This document shows positions 39,620 through 47,844 of a stretch of DNA of 64,000 nt, one piece after another. This stretch comes from an uncultured Oscillospiraceae bacterium (lineage in GTDB: Bacteria > Bacillota > Clostridia > Oscillospirales > Oscillospiraceae): contig CATONV010000002.1 in assembly GCA_951801655.1 (NCBI GenBank), positions 34,977 to 98,976 on the forward strand, in the 5' to 3' direction. How positions within the stretch are numbered: the stretch's first letter is position 1; the number at the start of each line of letters is the position of its first letter. The translations under genes and the position numbers were made by a program. The notes below the pieces were generated by a model, which saw only the letters and a program-made list of their open reading frames with translations, searched no databases and was not told where the DNA came from.

Positions 39620-39960
39620 ATGGCGCGCTGGTTGGCAGAAAACCAGGTCAAAAGCCCATATAAAATCCCCTTCACATCTTCCGGCGGCCCTTTCAGGTGC
39701 GGATCGGGCAGTCTGACTTCAGTGAGAGGGGGATTGACCTCCATATCCAGCGGGACGGACTTTCCCTTGCGACGATCCCTCTGCCTGTGGGCGGCTTTAC
39801 CGGCTGCATCTGCTCCCTTTCTGGCGCGGGGACAGCCTCTTGTTTCAGCACACCGACCCCAATGCCAGCTTTGAGTATTCCTCAGCCATTCAAGGTGATA
39901 AAAATGCTTGCTGCTGATCTTTCTGCGTCTCTGGGACAGGAATTACCCCGCAGAATTGAT
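39620..39960 (+). pseudogene. Degraded tocopherol-cyclase-like fragment
   Basis: Resemblance split across two + frames: VRIGQSDFSERGIDLHIQRDGLSL (one frame), RRSLCLWAA (another); no single intact ORF. Confidence 0.3.
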
Positions 39961-41316
39961 TTGCGTGATGTTTTTTTGCTTTCTTAATTCTATACTCACC
40001 AACACAACCGACAACAGAAACGCAGAAAAATCAGCGACAGGTCCCGCAAGCAGTACACCCATGATTCCAAAACGGAGTGGGAGCAGCAAAATCAGCGGGA
40101 TCAGGAAAAATATCTGTCTGGTCAATGCCAATAAAGCCCCTTTCAATGCCTTTCCTATGGCGGTAAAAAAGCTGGAAGAAAGCAGCTGCACTCCGTTTAC
40201 CAGCACCATAAACAGATATGTGCGCATAAACAGAACTGCAAATTCGAAATACAGTTGGTCGCCGTCCCCAAACAGAGAAATGATAGATTGGGGGAAACAT
40301 TGAAACAGGAAAAAGCCGATTGCGGACACGACCAGATTCCACTGCACGGCAAGTAAATATGCTTCCCGTACACGGGGATACTGCTTCGCCCCATAGTTAA
40401 ATCCTATGATCGGCTGGACTCCCTGGGATATTCCGACGACGATCGCAAGAACGATGGCATTGGTTTTCATGACAATGCCGCAGGCGGCTAAAGGAATATC
40501 CGTGCCATAGGCCGTCTGCGCCCCATAATAAGTCAGCGAATTGTACAGAACGATCTGCACAAGGGTGATCGCGACCTGATTTGAACTGCTGCTAATCCCC
40601 ATGCCGCAGGTTTTTAAACACTCTCTGCCATCCAGATGAAAACGGTTCTTTTCAAAAGGTATGGTTTTGAAGTGCCACAGGTAACGTATTGCGAGAGAAA
40701 AGGAAAAAATCTGCCCCAGGACTGTCGCCAGGGCGGCGCCAAAAATGCCCCAGTGGAAGGCAAAAATAAAAAGCGGGTCGAGAACGGTGTTGACAATGGC
40801 GCCTGCGATCATGCAGGTCATGGAATAGCGGGGGCTTCCGTCTGCACGGATCAGATTACTCATGCCGTTTGTTACAATGAGAAAGGGCATTCCGGCCAAG
40901 GTGATGCTGGCATACTGCCGGGCATAGGGGAACACATCGGTGGTGGCTCCAAATAATGTCAAAAGCTGGTTCAGAAAGATTTCACCGGCCACCAGATAAA
41001 TAAGCCCCAAAATCACCATCAGGACGACACCGTTTTCCGCTGCCTTGGCGGCAGCTTTCGGCTGTTTGTTTCCGAGAAAAAGGGAGACACGGGAGGCGCT
41101 GCCGATTCCTACAAGTAAAGAAATGGCAAGGCAAATCGTGGAGAATGGATAGGAAACATTGGTTGCGGCATTTCCCAGGTATCCCACACCTTGCCCAATA
41201 AATATTTGATCCACGATGTTGTAGAGAGAGCCGACAAGAGAGGCCATGATGCTTGGAATGGCAAAGCCTTTCAACAGCTTTGAAATTTTTTCAGTTCCAA
41301 GGGGATTTTCAGTCAT
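39943..41316 (-). CDS. MATE family efflux transporter
   Basis: 457 aa polytopic; GTEKISKLLKGFAIPSIMASLVGSLYNIVDQIFIGQGVGYLGNAATNVSYPF. Confidence 0.95.
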   Translation of the reverse strand: MTENPLGTEKISKLLKGFAIPSIMASLVGSLYNIVDQIFIGQGVGYLGNAATNVSYPFSTICLAISLLVGIGSASRVSLFLGNKQPKAAAKAAENGVVLMVILGLIYLVAGEIFLNQLLTLFGATTDVFPYARQYASITLAGMPFLIVTNGMSNLIRADGSPRYSMTCMIAGAIVNTVLDPLFIFAFHWGIFGAALATVLGQIFSFSLAIRYLWHFKTIPFEKNRFHLDGRECLKTCGMGISSSSNQVAITLVQIVLYNSLTYYGAQTAYGTDIPLAACGIVMKTNAIVLAIVVGISQGVQPIIGFNYGAKQYPRVREAYLLAVQWNLVVSAIGFFLFQCFPQSIISLFGDGDQLYFEFAVLFMRTYLFMVLVNGVQLLSSSFFTAIGKALKGALLALTRQIFFLIPLILLLPLRFGIMGVLLAGPVADFSAFLLSVVLVSIELRKQKNITQINSAG

Positions 41317-41758
41317 TGAACTCCTCCTCCGTTCTCTCTATGTGAAGCTCTGCTGTTATATTTTTACCGGCCTGCGTCAGCAGCTTCAAAAAAAGCTCCT
41401 GATCGGCTTTGTTGATGCCCTGCAGCAAAAGGGCCTCCGTTTTTTCACAGACCGCCTGCACCTCGTCGATCACAGACAGCGCCCGGTCTGTGGGGTACAG
41501 GTTACATGTTCTCTTGTCCTTGGTGCTGGGGGAGCGGGTAATCATTCCCTGTTTTTCTAATGCCGCTATCGTCCGCACAATATTGCTTGGATGGACATAG
41601 AACATATCCATCAGGGAATCCTGCAAAATGCCGGGCGAACGGCAGATCTTGATTAAGAACATATGCTGGCTGCTGTTGATCCCGAATGGCGCAAGCTGCT
41701 TGTCCAAATAAATTTTGTAAAACCGGTCCGTCACGGAAAGCCATTTTAATAGTTTCAT
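41309..41758 (-). CDS. MarR-family transcriptional regulator
   Basis: FGINSSQHMFLIKICRSPGILQDSLMDMFYVHPSNIVRTIAALEKQGMITRSPSTKDKRTCNLYPTDRA; overlaps MATE gene. Confidence 0.93.
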   Translation of the reverse strand: MKLLKWLSVTDRFYKIYLDKQLAPFGINSSQHMFLIKICRSPGILQDSLMDMFYVHPSNIVRTIAALEKQGMITRSPSTKDKRTCNLYPTDRALSVIDEVQAVCEKTEALLLQGINKADQELFLKLLTQAGKNITAELHIERTEEEFND

Positions 41759-41790
41759 AAATGCTGACCTCCTGTTGAGAGCATTATAAA

Positions 41791-41830
41791 ACAATATGCG
41801 TGCGCACGCAAGTATTGTTTGGGAACAATA
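41791..41830. promoter_or_regulatory. Candidate MarR operator
   Basis: ACAATA-TGCGTGCGCACGCA-agTATTGTTtggGAACAATA: 14-bp perfect palindrome plus flanking ACAATA/TATTGT half-sites. Confidence 0.55.
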
Positions 41831-41916
41831 CTGCCAATTTTTGAGGTGGGAATGCGCCTTATTACTGTGGCAGCTTCCATGATCTGCTACAGCCGGTACG
41901 ATCGGATGAGACAATA

Positions 41917-41949
41917 AAAAGCCTCCCTCACCGAGGGCGGCTTTTTTGT
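41917..41949. terminator. Bidirectional terminator
   Basis: AAAAAGCCtCCCTCaccGAGGGcGGCTTTTTT. Confidence 0.8.
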
Positions 41950-42290
41950 CCCGCCAGCCAGAGAAAGCCCCCGGCCTGGTAGGCGGCAAAGTCCCAGGGG
42001 TCGAAGACGGCCCCTGCCTTCCAGAGGGGGGCGGCCAGTTCCCACACCAGGCCGCACGCCAGCAACAGAGGGACGATTTGCCGCCAGGAGAGAACCGGGG
42101 GCAGGCGGCCCCACCGGAGGAGAAGATCGGTCCAGGCCACGATGGCCGCTCCGGCGAAGATGTCGTTGGCGTAGCAGGATAGGAACCACCCCGTCGGCCC
42201 GCCGGCGGCCCGGGACAGCCACAGGCGGTTCAGCAGATAAAACCCGGCCGCCGCCAGCAGGACGGCCAGGTCGAATTTTCTGCCCCTCAC
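41928..42290 (-). CDS. Hypothetical membrane protein
   Basis: 120 aa, hydrophobic; 4-nt overlap with upstream XRE gene. Confidence 0.7.
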   Translation of the reverse strand: MRGRKFDLAVLLAAAGFYLLNRLWLSRAAGGPTGWFLSCYANDIFAGAAIVAWTDLLLRWGRLPPVLSWRQIVPLLLACGLVWELAAPLWKAGAVFDPWDFAAYQAGGFLWLAGQKSRPR

Positions 42291-42994
42291 AGGAGGGACA
42301 GCAGGAAGATGCCCCCTACCACGCCCAGAACAACGGCCAGCACCACCATGCCGAAGGACATGGGCTCCCGAGGCTTGGCCGGGGCCAGGGTTTGAGGGTC
42401 AATCCCCGGATAGTTGGCCAGTATGTGCGGGTCTGTCTCCTCGCTGTCCTGTAAGAAGAGAAACCGGTTGGGGTAGATGATGGCGTCCCAGGCGGCGTAC
42501 AGCTGTTCTCTGGTGAGACCCTTGGCCAAGACCAGCGGAGCGGAGGCGATCAGCTCGTCGGCTTCCTTTTCAGTCAGGGGGGAGGCAAGAGGAGAATCCT
42601 GGGGAAACAGGTCGGTTTTAGACAGACAGAGCAGGTCTCTGGCAGGCGGATAGGAGGCCCCCGGGGCCTTCAAAAAAATGGTATAGCCCTCCGTCTTGCC
42701 GTGCAGGGAGCGCCCGCAGTTGGGGCAATACTGGTCCAGCCCGCTGACAATTGCCTGGCAGCCAGGGCACCGGGCCGGGGGTGCGCCCAGGGCAGACTCC
42801 TCTCCCAGCAGAAGCCAGTCAGAGGATACCCCAAGCAGCCGGCACATCTGAGCCACATAGGCCACGTCCGGGTTGGTCTGACCCGACTCCCACTTGCTCA
42901 CCGCCTGACGGGACACGCCCAGTTTTTCTCCCAGCTGCTCCTGGGACAGCCCGGCCTGCTTCCGGGACAGGGCAATCCGTTCACCTAAGGTCAT
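42287..42994 (-). CDS. XRE-family HTH regulator with zinc ribbon and C-terminal TM
   Basis: MTLGERIALSRKQAGLSQEQLGEKLGVSRQAVSKWESGQTNPD; CPGCQAIVSGLDQYCPNCG; hydrophobic tail. Confidence 0.93.
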   Translation of the reverse strand: MTLGERIALSRKQAGLSQEQLGEKLGVSRQAVSKWESGQTNPDVAYVAQMCRLLGVSSDWLLLGEESALGAPPARCPGCQAIVSGLDQYCPNCGRSLHGKTEGYTIFLKAPGASYPPARDLLCLSKTDLFPQDSPLASPLTEKEADELIASAPLVLAKGLTREQLYAAWDAIIYPNRFLFLQDSEETDPHILANYPGIDPQTLAPAKPREPMSFGMVVLAVVLGVVGGIFLLSLL

Positions 42995-43149
42995 GTAAAA
43001 TCCCTCCTTTTCTGTCTACAGCATACCAAAATCAGGCGGTGTTGACAAGAATGGAAGGCTGGAAATTTGTCAACGCCAGGTTGACAGAGGGAATTTTTCC
43101 GAAATTCTCTTGACACCAAGATGCTGAAATGCTAATATACTATACTATC

Positions 43150-43372
43150 AGCGCAAAGAACGGAAAAGTAGCGCCTTTCCCAAAGAACAGAGAGGGCCCC
43201 TCACCGGCTGCAAGGGGGCCTGCGGCGGGGCAGCGTGAAGTGCGTCCGGGAGCGCGGCGGGTAATGCCGTCCGGCCTGGCCCCGATAGCGGCCAAACGAG
43301 TGAAACTAAGAGTGGAACCGCGATTGATCGCCTCTTATGCCTTTTGGCGTAGGAGGTTTTTTGTTTCCACCC
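43150..43372 (+). ncRNA. T-box riboswitch leader upstream of cysE-cysS
   Basis: AGAGTGGAACCGCG T-box at 43309-43322, then gcctcttatgccttttggcgtaggaggttttttg terminator; candidate UGC (Cys) specifier at 43241; TTGACA-N17-TAATAT promoter at 43110-43138. Confidence 0.9.
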
Positions 43373-43385
43373 GAGGGGGTACAAT

Positions 43386-44042
43386 ATGTTCAATGCCTTA
43401 AACGAGACCCTGGAGGCCTACCAGCGCCGGGACCCGGCGGCCCGGTCCAAGCTGGAGATTTTCCTTCTCTACCAGGGGGTCCACGCCACCCTGTACCACC
43501 GGTTGGCCCACTGGCTGTACTGTCACAAATGGAAATTCCTGGCCCGGGTGATTTCCCAGTGGTCCCGGTTCTGGACGGGCATCGAAATTCACCCCGGCGC
43601 CCAAATCGGTCGCCGGTTCGTCATCGACCACGGTATGGGAATCGTGATCGGAGAGACCGCCGAGGTGGGGGACGACGTTCTCATCTACCACGGCGTCACC
43701 CTGGGGGGCACCGGCAAGGACCAGGGAAAGCGCCATCCCACCATTGGCAACAACGTCCTCATCTCCTGCGGGGCCAAGGTGCTGGGGCCCTTCAAGGTGG
43801 GGGACAACGCCCGGATTGCCGCCAACGCCGTGGTGCTGTCCGAAGTTCCGGAGGACGCCACCGCCGTGGGCATTCCCGCCCAGATCGTCCGCATCGCCGG
43901 CCGGGCCACCCACTACGCCGACGACGTGGACCAGACCAGCGTCAACAACCCAACCCTGGAGAAGCTGTCCGCCCTCAACGCCCGGTTGGAGCTGGTGGAA
44001 AAACTGCTGGATGAGAAATTTTTGGAGAGGAAGAAGGTGTAG
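43386..44042 (+). CDS. cysE: Serine O-acetyltransferase
   Basis: SRFWTGIEIHPGAQIGRRFVIDHGMGIVIGETAEVGDDVLIYHGVTLGGTGKDQGKRHPTIGNNVLISCGAKVLGP. Confidence 0.96.
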   Translation: MFNALNETLEAYQRRDPAARSKLEIFLLYQGVHATLYHRLAHWLYCHKWKFLARVISQWSRFWTGIEIHPGAQIGRRFVIDHGMGIVIGETAEVGDDVLIYHGVTLGGTGKDQGKRHPTIGNNVLISCGAKVLGPFKVGDNARIAANAVVLSEVPEDATAVGIPAQIVRIAGRATHYADDVDQTSVNNPTLEKLSALNARLELVEKLLDEKFLERKKV

Positions 44043-44160
44043 GGCGCGACGACCTCGACGCACCGCTTTACAGCCCAAGAGAAGACCGATTGGGTGCGAG
44101 ACCTATGACTCAAAGCAAACCTACGACAAAAAACGGCGTGCCCAGTGGTCACGCCCTACA
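44038..44160. repeat. MITE-like element between cysE and cysS
   Basis: Terminal inverted repeats TGTAGGGCGcGACgACC ... GGTCACGCCCTACA, 123 bp; contributes the cysE stop codon. Confidence 0.6.
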
Positions 44161-44179
44161 AATATAGGAGGAGAAAACC

Positions 44180-45625
44180 ATGCAGTTATATAATTCCGCG
44201 ACTCACAAGAAGGAAGAATTTACCACCCACACCCCCGGGCATGTGGAGATGTACACCTGCGGACCCACGGTGTACCACTTCGCCCACATTGGCAACCTGC
44301 GGTCCTACATCATGGAGGACGTGCTGGAGAAGTTCCTGCGCTACGACGGCTATGACGTGAACCGGGTGATGAACATCACCGACGTGGGCCACCTGTCCAG
44401 CGATGCGGACACCGGCGAGGACAAGATGGTCAAGGGGGCCAAGCGGGAGCACAAGACCGTCATGGAGATCGCCCAGTACTACACTGACGCCTTTTTTGAC
44501 GACTGCCGCAAGCTGAACATCAAGACCCCCGACGTGGTCCAGCCCGCAACCGGACTCATCGACGAGTTCATCAAGCTGGTCTCCGGCCTGCTGGACAAGG
44601 GCTACGCCTACCTGGCCGGAGGCAACGTATACTTTGACACCTCCAAGCTGGAGAGGTATTATATCTTCAACGCCCACGACGAGGAGGACCTGGCGGTGGG
44701 CGTTCGGGAAGGCGTGGAGGAGGACCAGAATAAGCGCAACAAGAACGATTTTGTCCTCTGGTTCACCAAGAGCAAGTTCGAGGACCAGGCCCTGAAGTGG
44801 GACTCCCCCTGGGGGGTGGGCTACCCCGGCTGGCATATCGAGTGCTCGGGCATTTCGTTGAAGTATAACGGCGAGTACTTGGACCTGCACTGCGGCGGCA
44901 TTGACAACGCCTTCCCCCACCACACCAATGAGATTGCCCAGTCGGAGGCCTACATCGGTCATCCCTGGTGCAAGCAGTGGTTTCACGTCCACCACCTGAA
45001 CACCAACAGCGGCAAGATGTCCAAGTCCAAGGGGGAATTTCTCACCGTTTCCTTGCTGGAGGAGAAGGGCTACGACCCCATTGTCTACCGGTTCTTCTGC
45101 CTTCAGAGTCACTACCGAAAGGGACTGGTCTTTTCCTGGGAAAACCTGGACAATGCCGCCGGGGCCTTCCAGAAGCTGATTTCCAAAATCGCCGCCCTGG
45201 ACCCGGCGGACGGCCCGGCGGACAAGGAAGTTGTGGAGAAGTACAAAGAAAAATTCCGAGACCAGGTGGGCAGCGACCTGAACACCGCCCTGGGCATTAC
45301 GGCCCTGTACGACGCCCTCAAGGCAAAAACCAACGGCGCCACCCGGCTGGCCGTTCTGGACAGCTTTGATCAGGTTCTCTCCCTGTCCTTGCTGGACAAG
45401 GCGGCCAAGGTGCGCCAGGAGCAGAAGAAACAGAAAACTGCCTCCCAGGGCGGATACACCATCACCGGCGAGGGCGACAGCGCCGTGGACGCCCGGGTCA
45501 TGGCACGGTATGAGGCCAAGAAAGCCAAAAACTTCGAAGAGGCCGACCGCATCCGGGATGAGCTCAAGCAGCAGGGCATCGAGATCACCGATCTGCCCGG
45601 CGGAGCCAGTTGGAAGAGAGTGTGA
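44180..45625 (+). CDS. cysS: Cysteinyl-tRNA synthetase
   Basis: YTCGPTVYHFAHIGNLRSYIMEDVLEKFLRYDGYDVNRVMNITDVGHLSSD; GKMSKSKGEFLTV. Confidence 0.98.
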   Translation: MQLYNSATHKKEEFTTHTPGHVEMYTCGPTVYHFAHIGNLRSYIMEDVLEKFLRYDGYDVNRVMNITDVGHLSSDADTGEDKMVKGAKREHKTVMEIAQYYTDAFFDDCRKLNIKTPDVVQPATGLIDEFIKLVSGLLDKGYAYLAGGNVYFDTSKLERYYIFNAHDEEDLAVGVREGVEEDQNKRNKNDFVLWFTKSKFEDQALKWDSPWGVGYPGWHIECSGISLKYNGEYLDLHCGGIDNAFPHHTNEIAQSEAYIGHPWCKQWFHVHHLNTNSGKMSKSKGEFLTVSLLEEKGYDPIVYRFFCLQSHYRKGLVFSWENLDNAAGAFQKLISKIAALDPADGPADKEVVEKYKEKFRDQVGSDLNTALGITALYDALKAKTNGATRLAVLDSFDQVLSLSLLDKAAKVRQEQKKQKTASQGGYTITGEGDSAVDARVMARYEAKKAKNFEEADRIRDELKQQGIEITDLPGGASWKRV

Positions 45626-45750
45626 AAAAAGGGCTTCCCTGCCGGGGATACTCTTTCTATCCCTTGTTTCAGGCGCGGGTAATCCCTTGAGCTGAAAAAG
45701 TTGCGAACCTGGAGAGAACATCCGGGAGAACGGGTGAGGAGGAGAGACTC

Positions 45751-46275
45751 ATGTTGCAGGTACGTCAGGCGATCTTGGAGGATTTGGGGGCTGTTGTGGT
45801 TCTCTATGACGGGATTATTGAGCTGTTTCAGGCGCAGACCGGAAACATGGGCTGGCGGAAGGGCGTATACCCCACCGAGGCGGACTTCCAAAAGGCCATC
45901 CGGGCCGGGACGCTGTATGTTGGAGAGACGGAGGACGGGCTGGCTGCGGGAATGATTATCACCCAGGGGACGGACAAGAGCTATGGCGACGCCCCCTGGC
46001 AGGTGGAAGCGGAGGACGAGGAGACGGCGGTGATTCACACGCTGGGGGTGTCGCCTCGCTTTACCGGGCGGGGACTGGCCCTGCAAATGGCGCAGGGGGC
46101 CAGGGCGCTGGCCCGGGAAAAGGGCTGGAAGGCCCTGCGGCTGGACGTTTTGAAGGAGAATGAGCCAGCTCACCGGCTGTATCGGCGGGCAGGCTTTCAG
46201 TACATCTGCACGAAAAAAATATTCTATGAGAGTGTGGGCCTGGCCGACTTTGTTATCTATGAGTGTGCGGTGTAA
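45751..46275 (+). CDS. GNAT family N-acetyltransferase
   Basis: VIHTLGVSPRFTGRGLALQMAQGARALAREKGWKALRLDVLKENEPAHRLYRRAGFQYI. Confidence 0.93.
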   Translation: MLQVRQAILEDLGAVVVLYDGIIELFQAQTGNMGWRKGVYPTEADFQKAIRAGTLYVGETEDGLAAGMIITQGTDKSYGDAPWQVEAEDEETAVIHTLGVSPRFTGRGLALQMAQGARALAREKGWKALRLDVLKENEPAHRLYRRAGFQYICTKKIFYESVGLADFVIYECAV

Positions 46276-46344
46276 AAACCCGGAGAAAACTGCTTGACAA
46301 AGGCCGGGCAACTGATTTATAATCAAGCCAGACAACTGAATAGC

Positions 46345-46488
46345 CTTATCAAGAGAGGTGGAGGGAACGGCCCAATGAAGCCCGGCAACCTGCGCGTTGA
46401 GCGCAAGGTGCCAAATCCGGCGGTAGTGTATCGAAAGATGAGGGTGCAGCCAAATGATAACGCTCCGCCGTCCGGCGGGGCGTTTTTT
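46345..46488 (+). ncRNA. SAM-I (S-box) riboswitch with terminator, upstream of metK
   Basis: cttatcaagagaggtggagggaacggcccaatgaagcccggcaacc ... aaggtgccaaatcc ... gaaagatgag, then cgctccgccg-tc-cggcggggcgtttttt; promoter TTGACA-N18-TATAAT at 46294-46323. Confidence 0.95.
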
Positions 46489-46609
46489 GCGCACCCAAAC
46501 TGCTTTTCCCCGTAGGGGGCGGCCCCCGGGCCGGCCCGGTTCCCCGGCGTATCGCGGGCCGCCGAAGGTCCCTGCAGGGAGAACGGCAAAAGAAAGGAGA
46601 AAACTTATT

Positions 46610-47794
46610 ATGGCAAAGAGATTGTTTACATCTGAATCCGTCACGGAGGGGCATCCCGACAAGATCTGTGACCAGATCTCCGACGCGGTGCTGGACGCTA
46701 TCTTTGAAAAAGACCCCCAGGCCCGGGTAGCCTGCGAGACCACGGCTACCACCGGCCTGATTCACGTGATGGGAGAGATTACCACCTCCTGTTATGTGGA
46801 TATCCCCAAGGTAGCCCGCCAAGTGGTGAAGGACATCGGCTATGATCGGGCCAAGTTTGGGTTTGACTGCTCCACCTGCGCGGTGATCACCTCCATCGAC
46901 GAGCAGTCGAGCGACATCGCCATGGGAGTGGACAAGTGCCTGGAGGTCAAGGAGGGCGTTCAGGACGACGGGCTGGACAACGGCGCCGGCGACCAGGGCA
47001 TGATGTTCGGCTACGCCTGCGATGAGACACCGGAGCTGATGCCGCTGCCCATTTCTCTGGCCCAGAAGCTGGCCATGCAGCTGACCCGCATCCGCAAGGA
47101 GGGGAAGGTGGATTATCTGCGGCCTGACGGCAAGACGCAGGTTACCGTGGAGTATGACGAGAACAACAAGCCTGTTCGTGTGGACGCGGTGGTGGTGTCC
47201 ACCCAGCACGGGGCCGAGGTGGAGCTGGACCAGATCCGCAGGGACATGATTGAGCTGGTCATCAAGCCTATCATTCCCGCCGACCTGCTGGACGGCGACA
47301 CCAAGATCTACGTCAACCCCACCGGACGTTTCGTCATCGGCGGGCCCCAGGGGGACTCCGGTCTGACCGGGCGGAAGATCATTGTGGACACCTACGGCGG
47401 CTCCGCCCCCCACGGCGGCGGCGCCTTCTCTGGCAAGGATCCCACCAAGGTGGACCGCTCCGCCGCCTATGCCGCCCGCTGGGTGGCCAAGAACGTGGTA
47501 GCCGCCGGTCTGGCCTCCCGCTGCCAGGTGCAGCTGGCCTACGCCATCGGTGTGGCCCGGCCCGTGTCCGTCCGGGTGGACACCTTCGGCACCGGCACTG
47601 TGGCCGACGCGCGCCTGGAGGAGGCTGTGGACAAGGTATTTGACCTGCGCCCTGCCGCCATTATCCGGGACCTGGATTTGCGCCGCCCCATCTACCGTCA
47701 GCTGGCCGCCTATGGACACTTCGGCCGGGAGGACCTGGGCGTGGCCTGGGAGAAGACCGACCGGGTGGAGGCGCTGAAAAGAGCTTTGGCGTGA
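46610..47794 (+). CDS. metK: S-adenosylmethionine synthetase
   Basis: [78 protein letters not shown]. Confidence 0.98.
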   Translation: MAKRLFTSESVTEGHPDKICDQISDAVLDAIFEKDPQARVACETTATTGLIHVMGEITTSCYVDIPKVARQVVKDIGYDRAKFGFDCSTCAVITSIDEQSSDIAMGVDKCLEVKEGVQDDGLDNGAGDQGMMFGYACDETPELMPLPISLAQKLAMQLTRIRKEGKVDYLRPDGKTQVTVEYDENNKPVRVDAVVVSTQHGAEVELDQIRRDMIELVIKPIIPADLLDGDTKIYVNPTGRFVIGGPQGDSGLTGRKIIVDTYGGSAPHGGGAFSGKDPTKVDRSAAYAARWVAKNVVAAGLASRCQVQLAYAIGVARPVSVRVDTFGTGTVADARLEEAVDKVFDLRPAAIIRDLDLRRPIYRQLAAYGHFGREDLGVAWEKTDRVEALKRALA

Positions 47795-47800
47795 CGCTGA

Positions 47801-47842
47801 CAAACCCCGCGGCAGTCGAAAGACCGCCGCGGGGTTTGTTTG
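47801..47842. terminator. Bidirectional terminator
   Basis: caaaccccgcggc-agtcgaaagacc-gccgcggggtttg. Confidence 0.85.
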
Positions 47843-47844
47843 TC

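Noticed and set aside
44110-44135. Possible c-di-GMP riboswitch fragment (gcaaac)
   Set aside because: Only a short match; no GEMM-like flanking stems and it lies inside the MITE-like element.
44186-45721. 511-aa minus-strand ORF
   Set aside because: Antisense shadow of cysS.
46349-47803. 484-aa minus-strand ORF
   Set aside because: Antisense shadow of metK; also crosses the SAM riboswitch.
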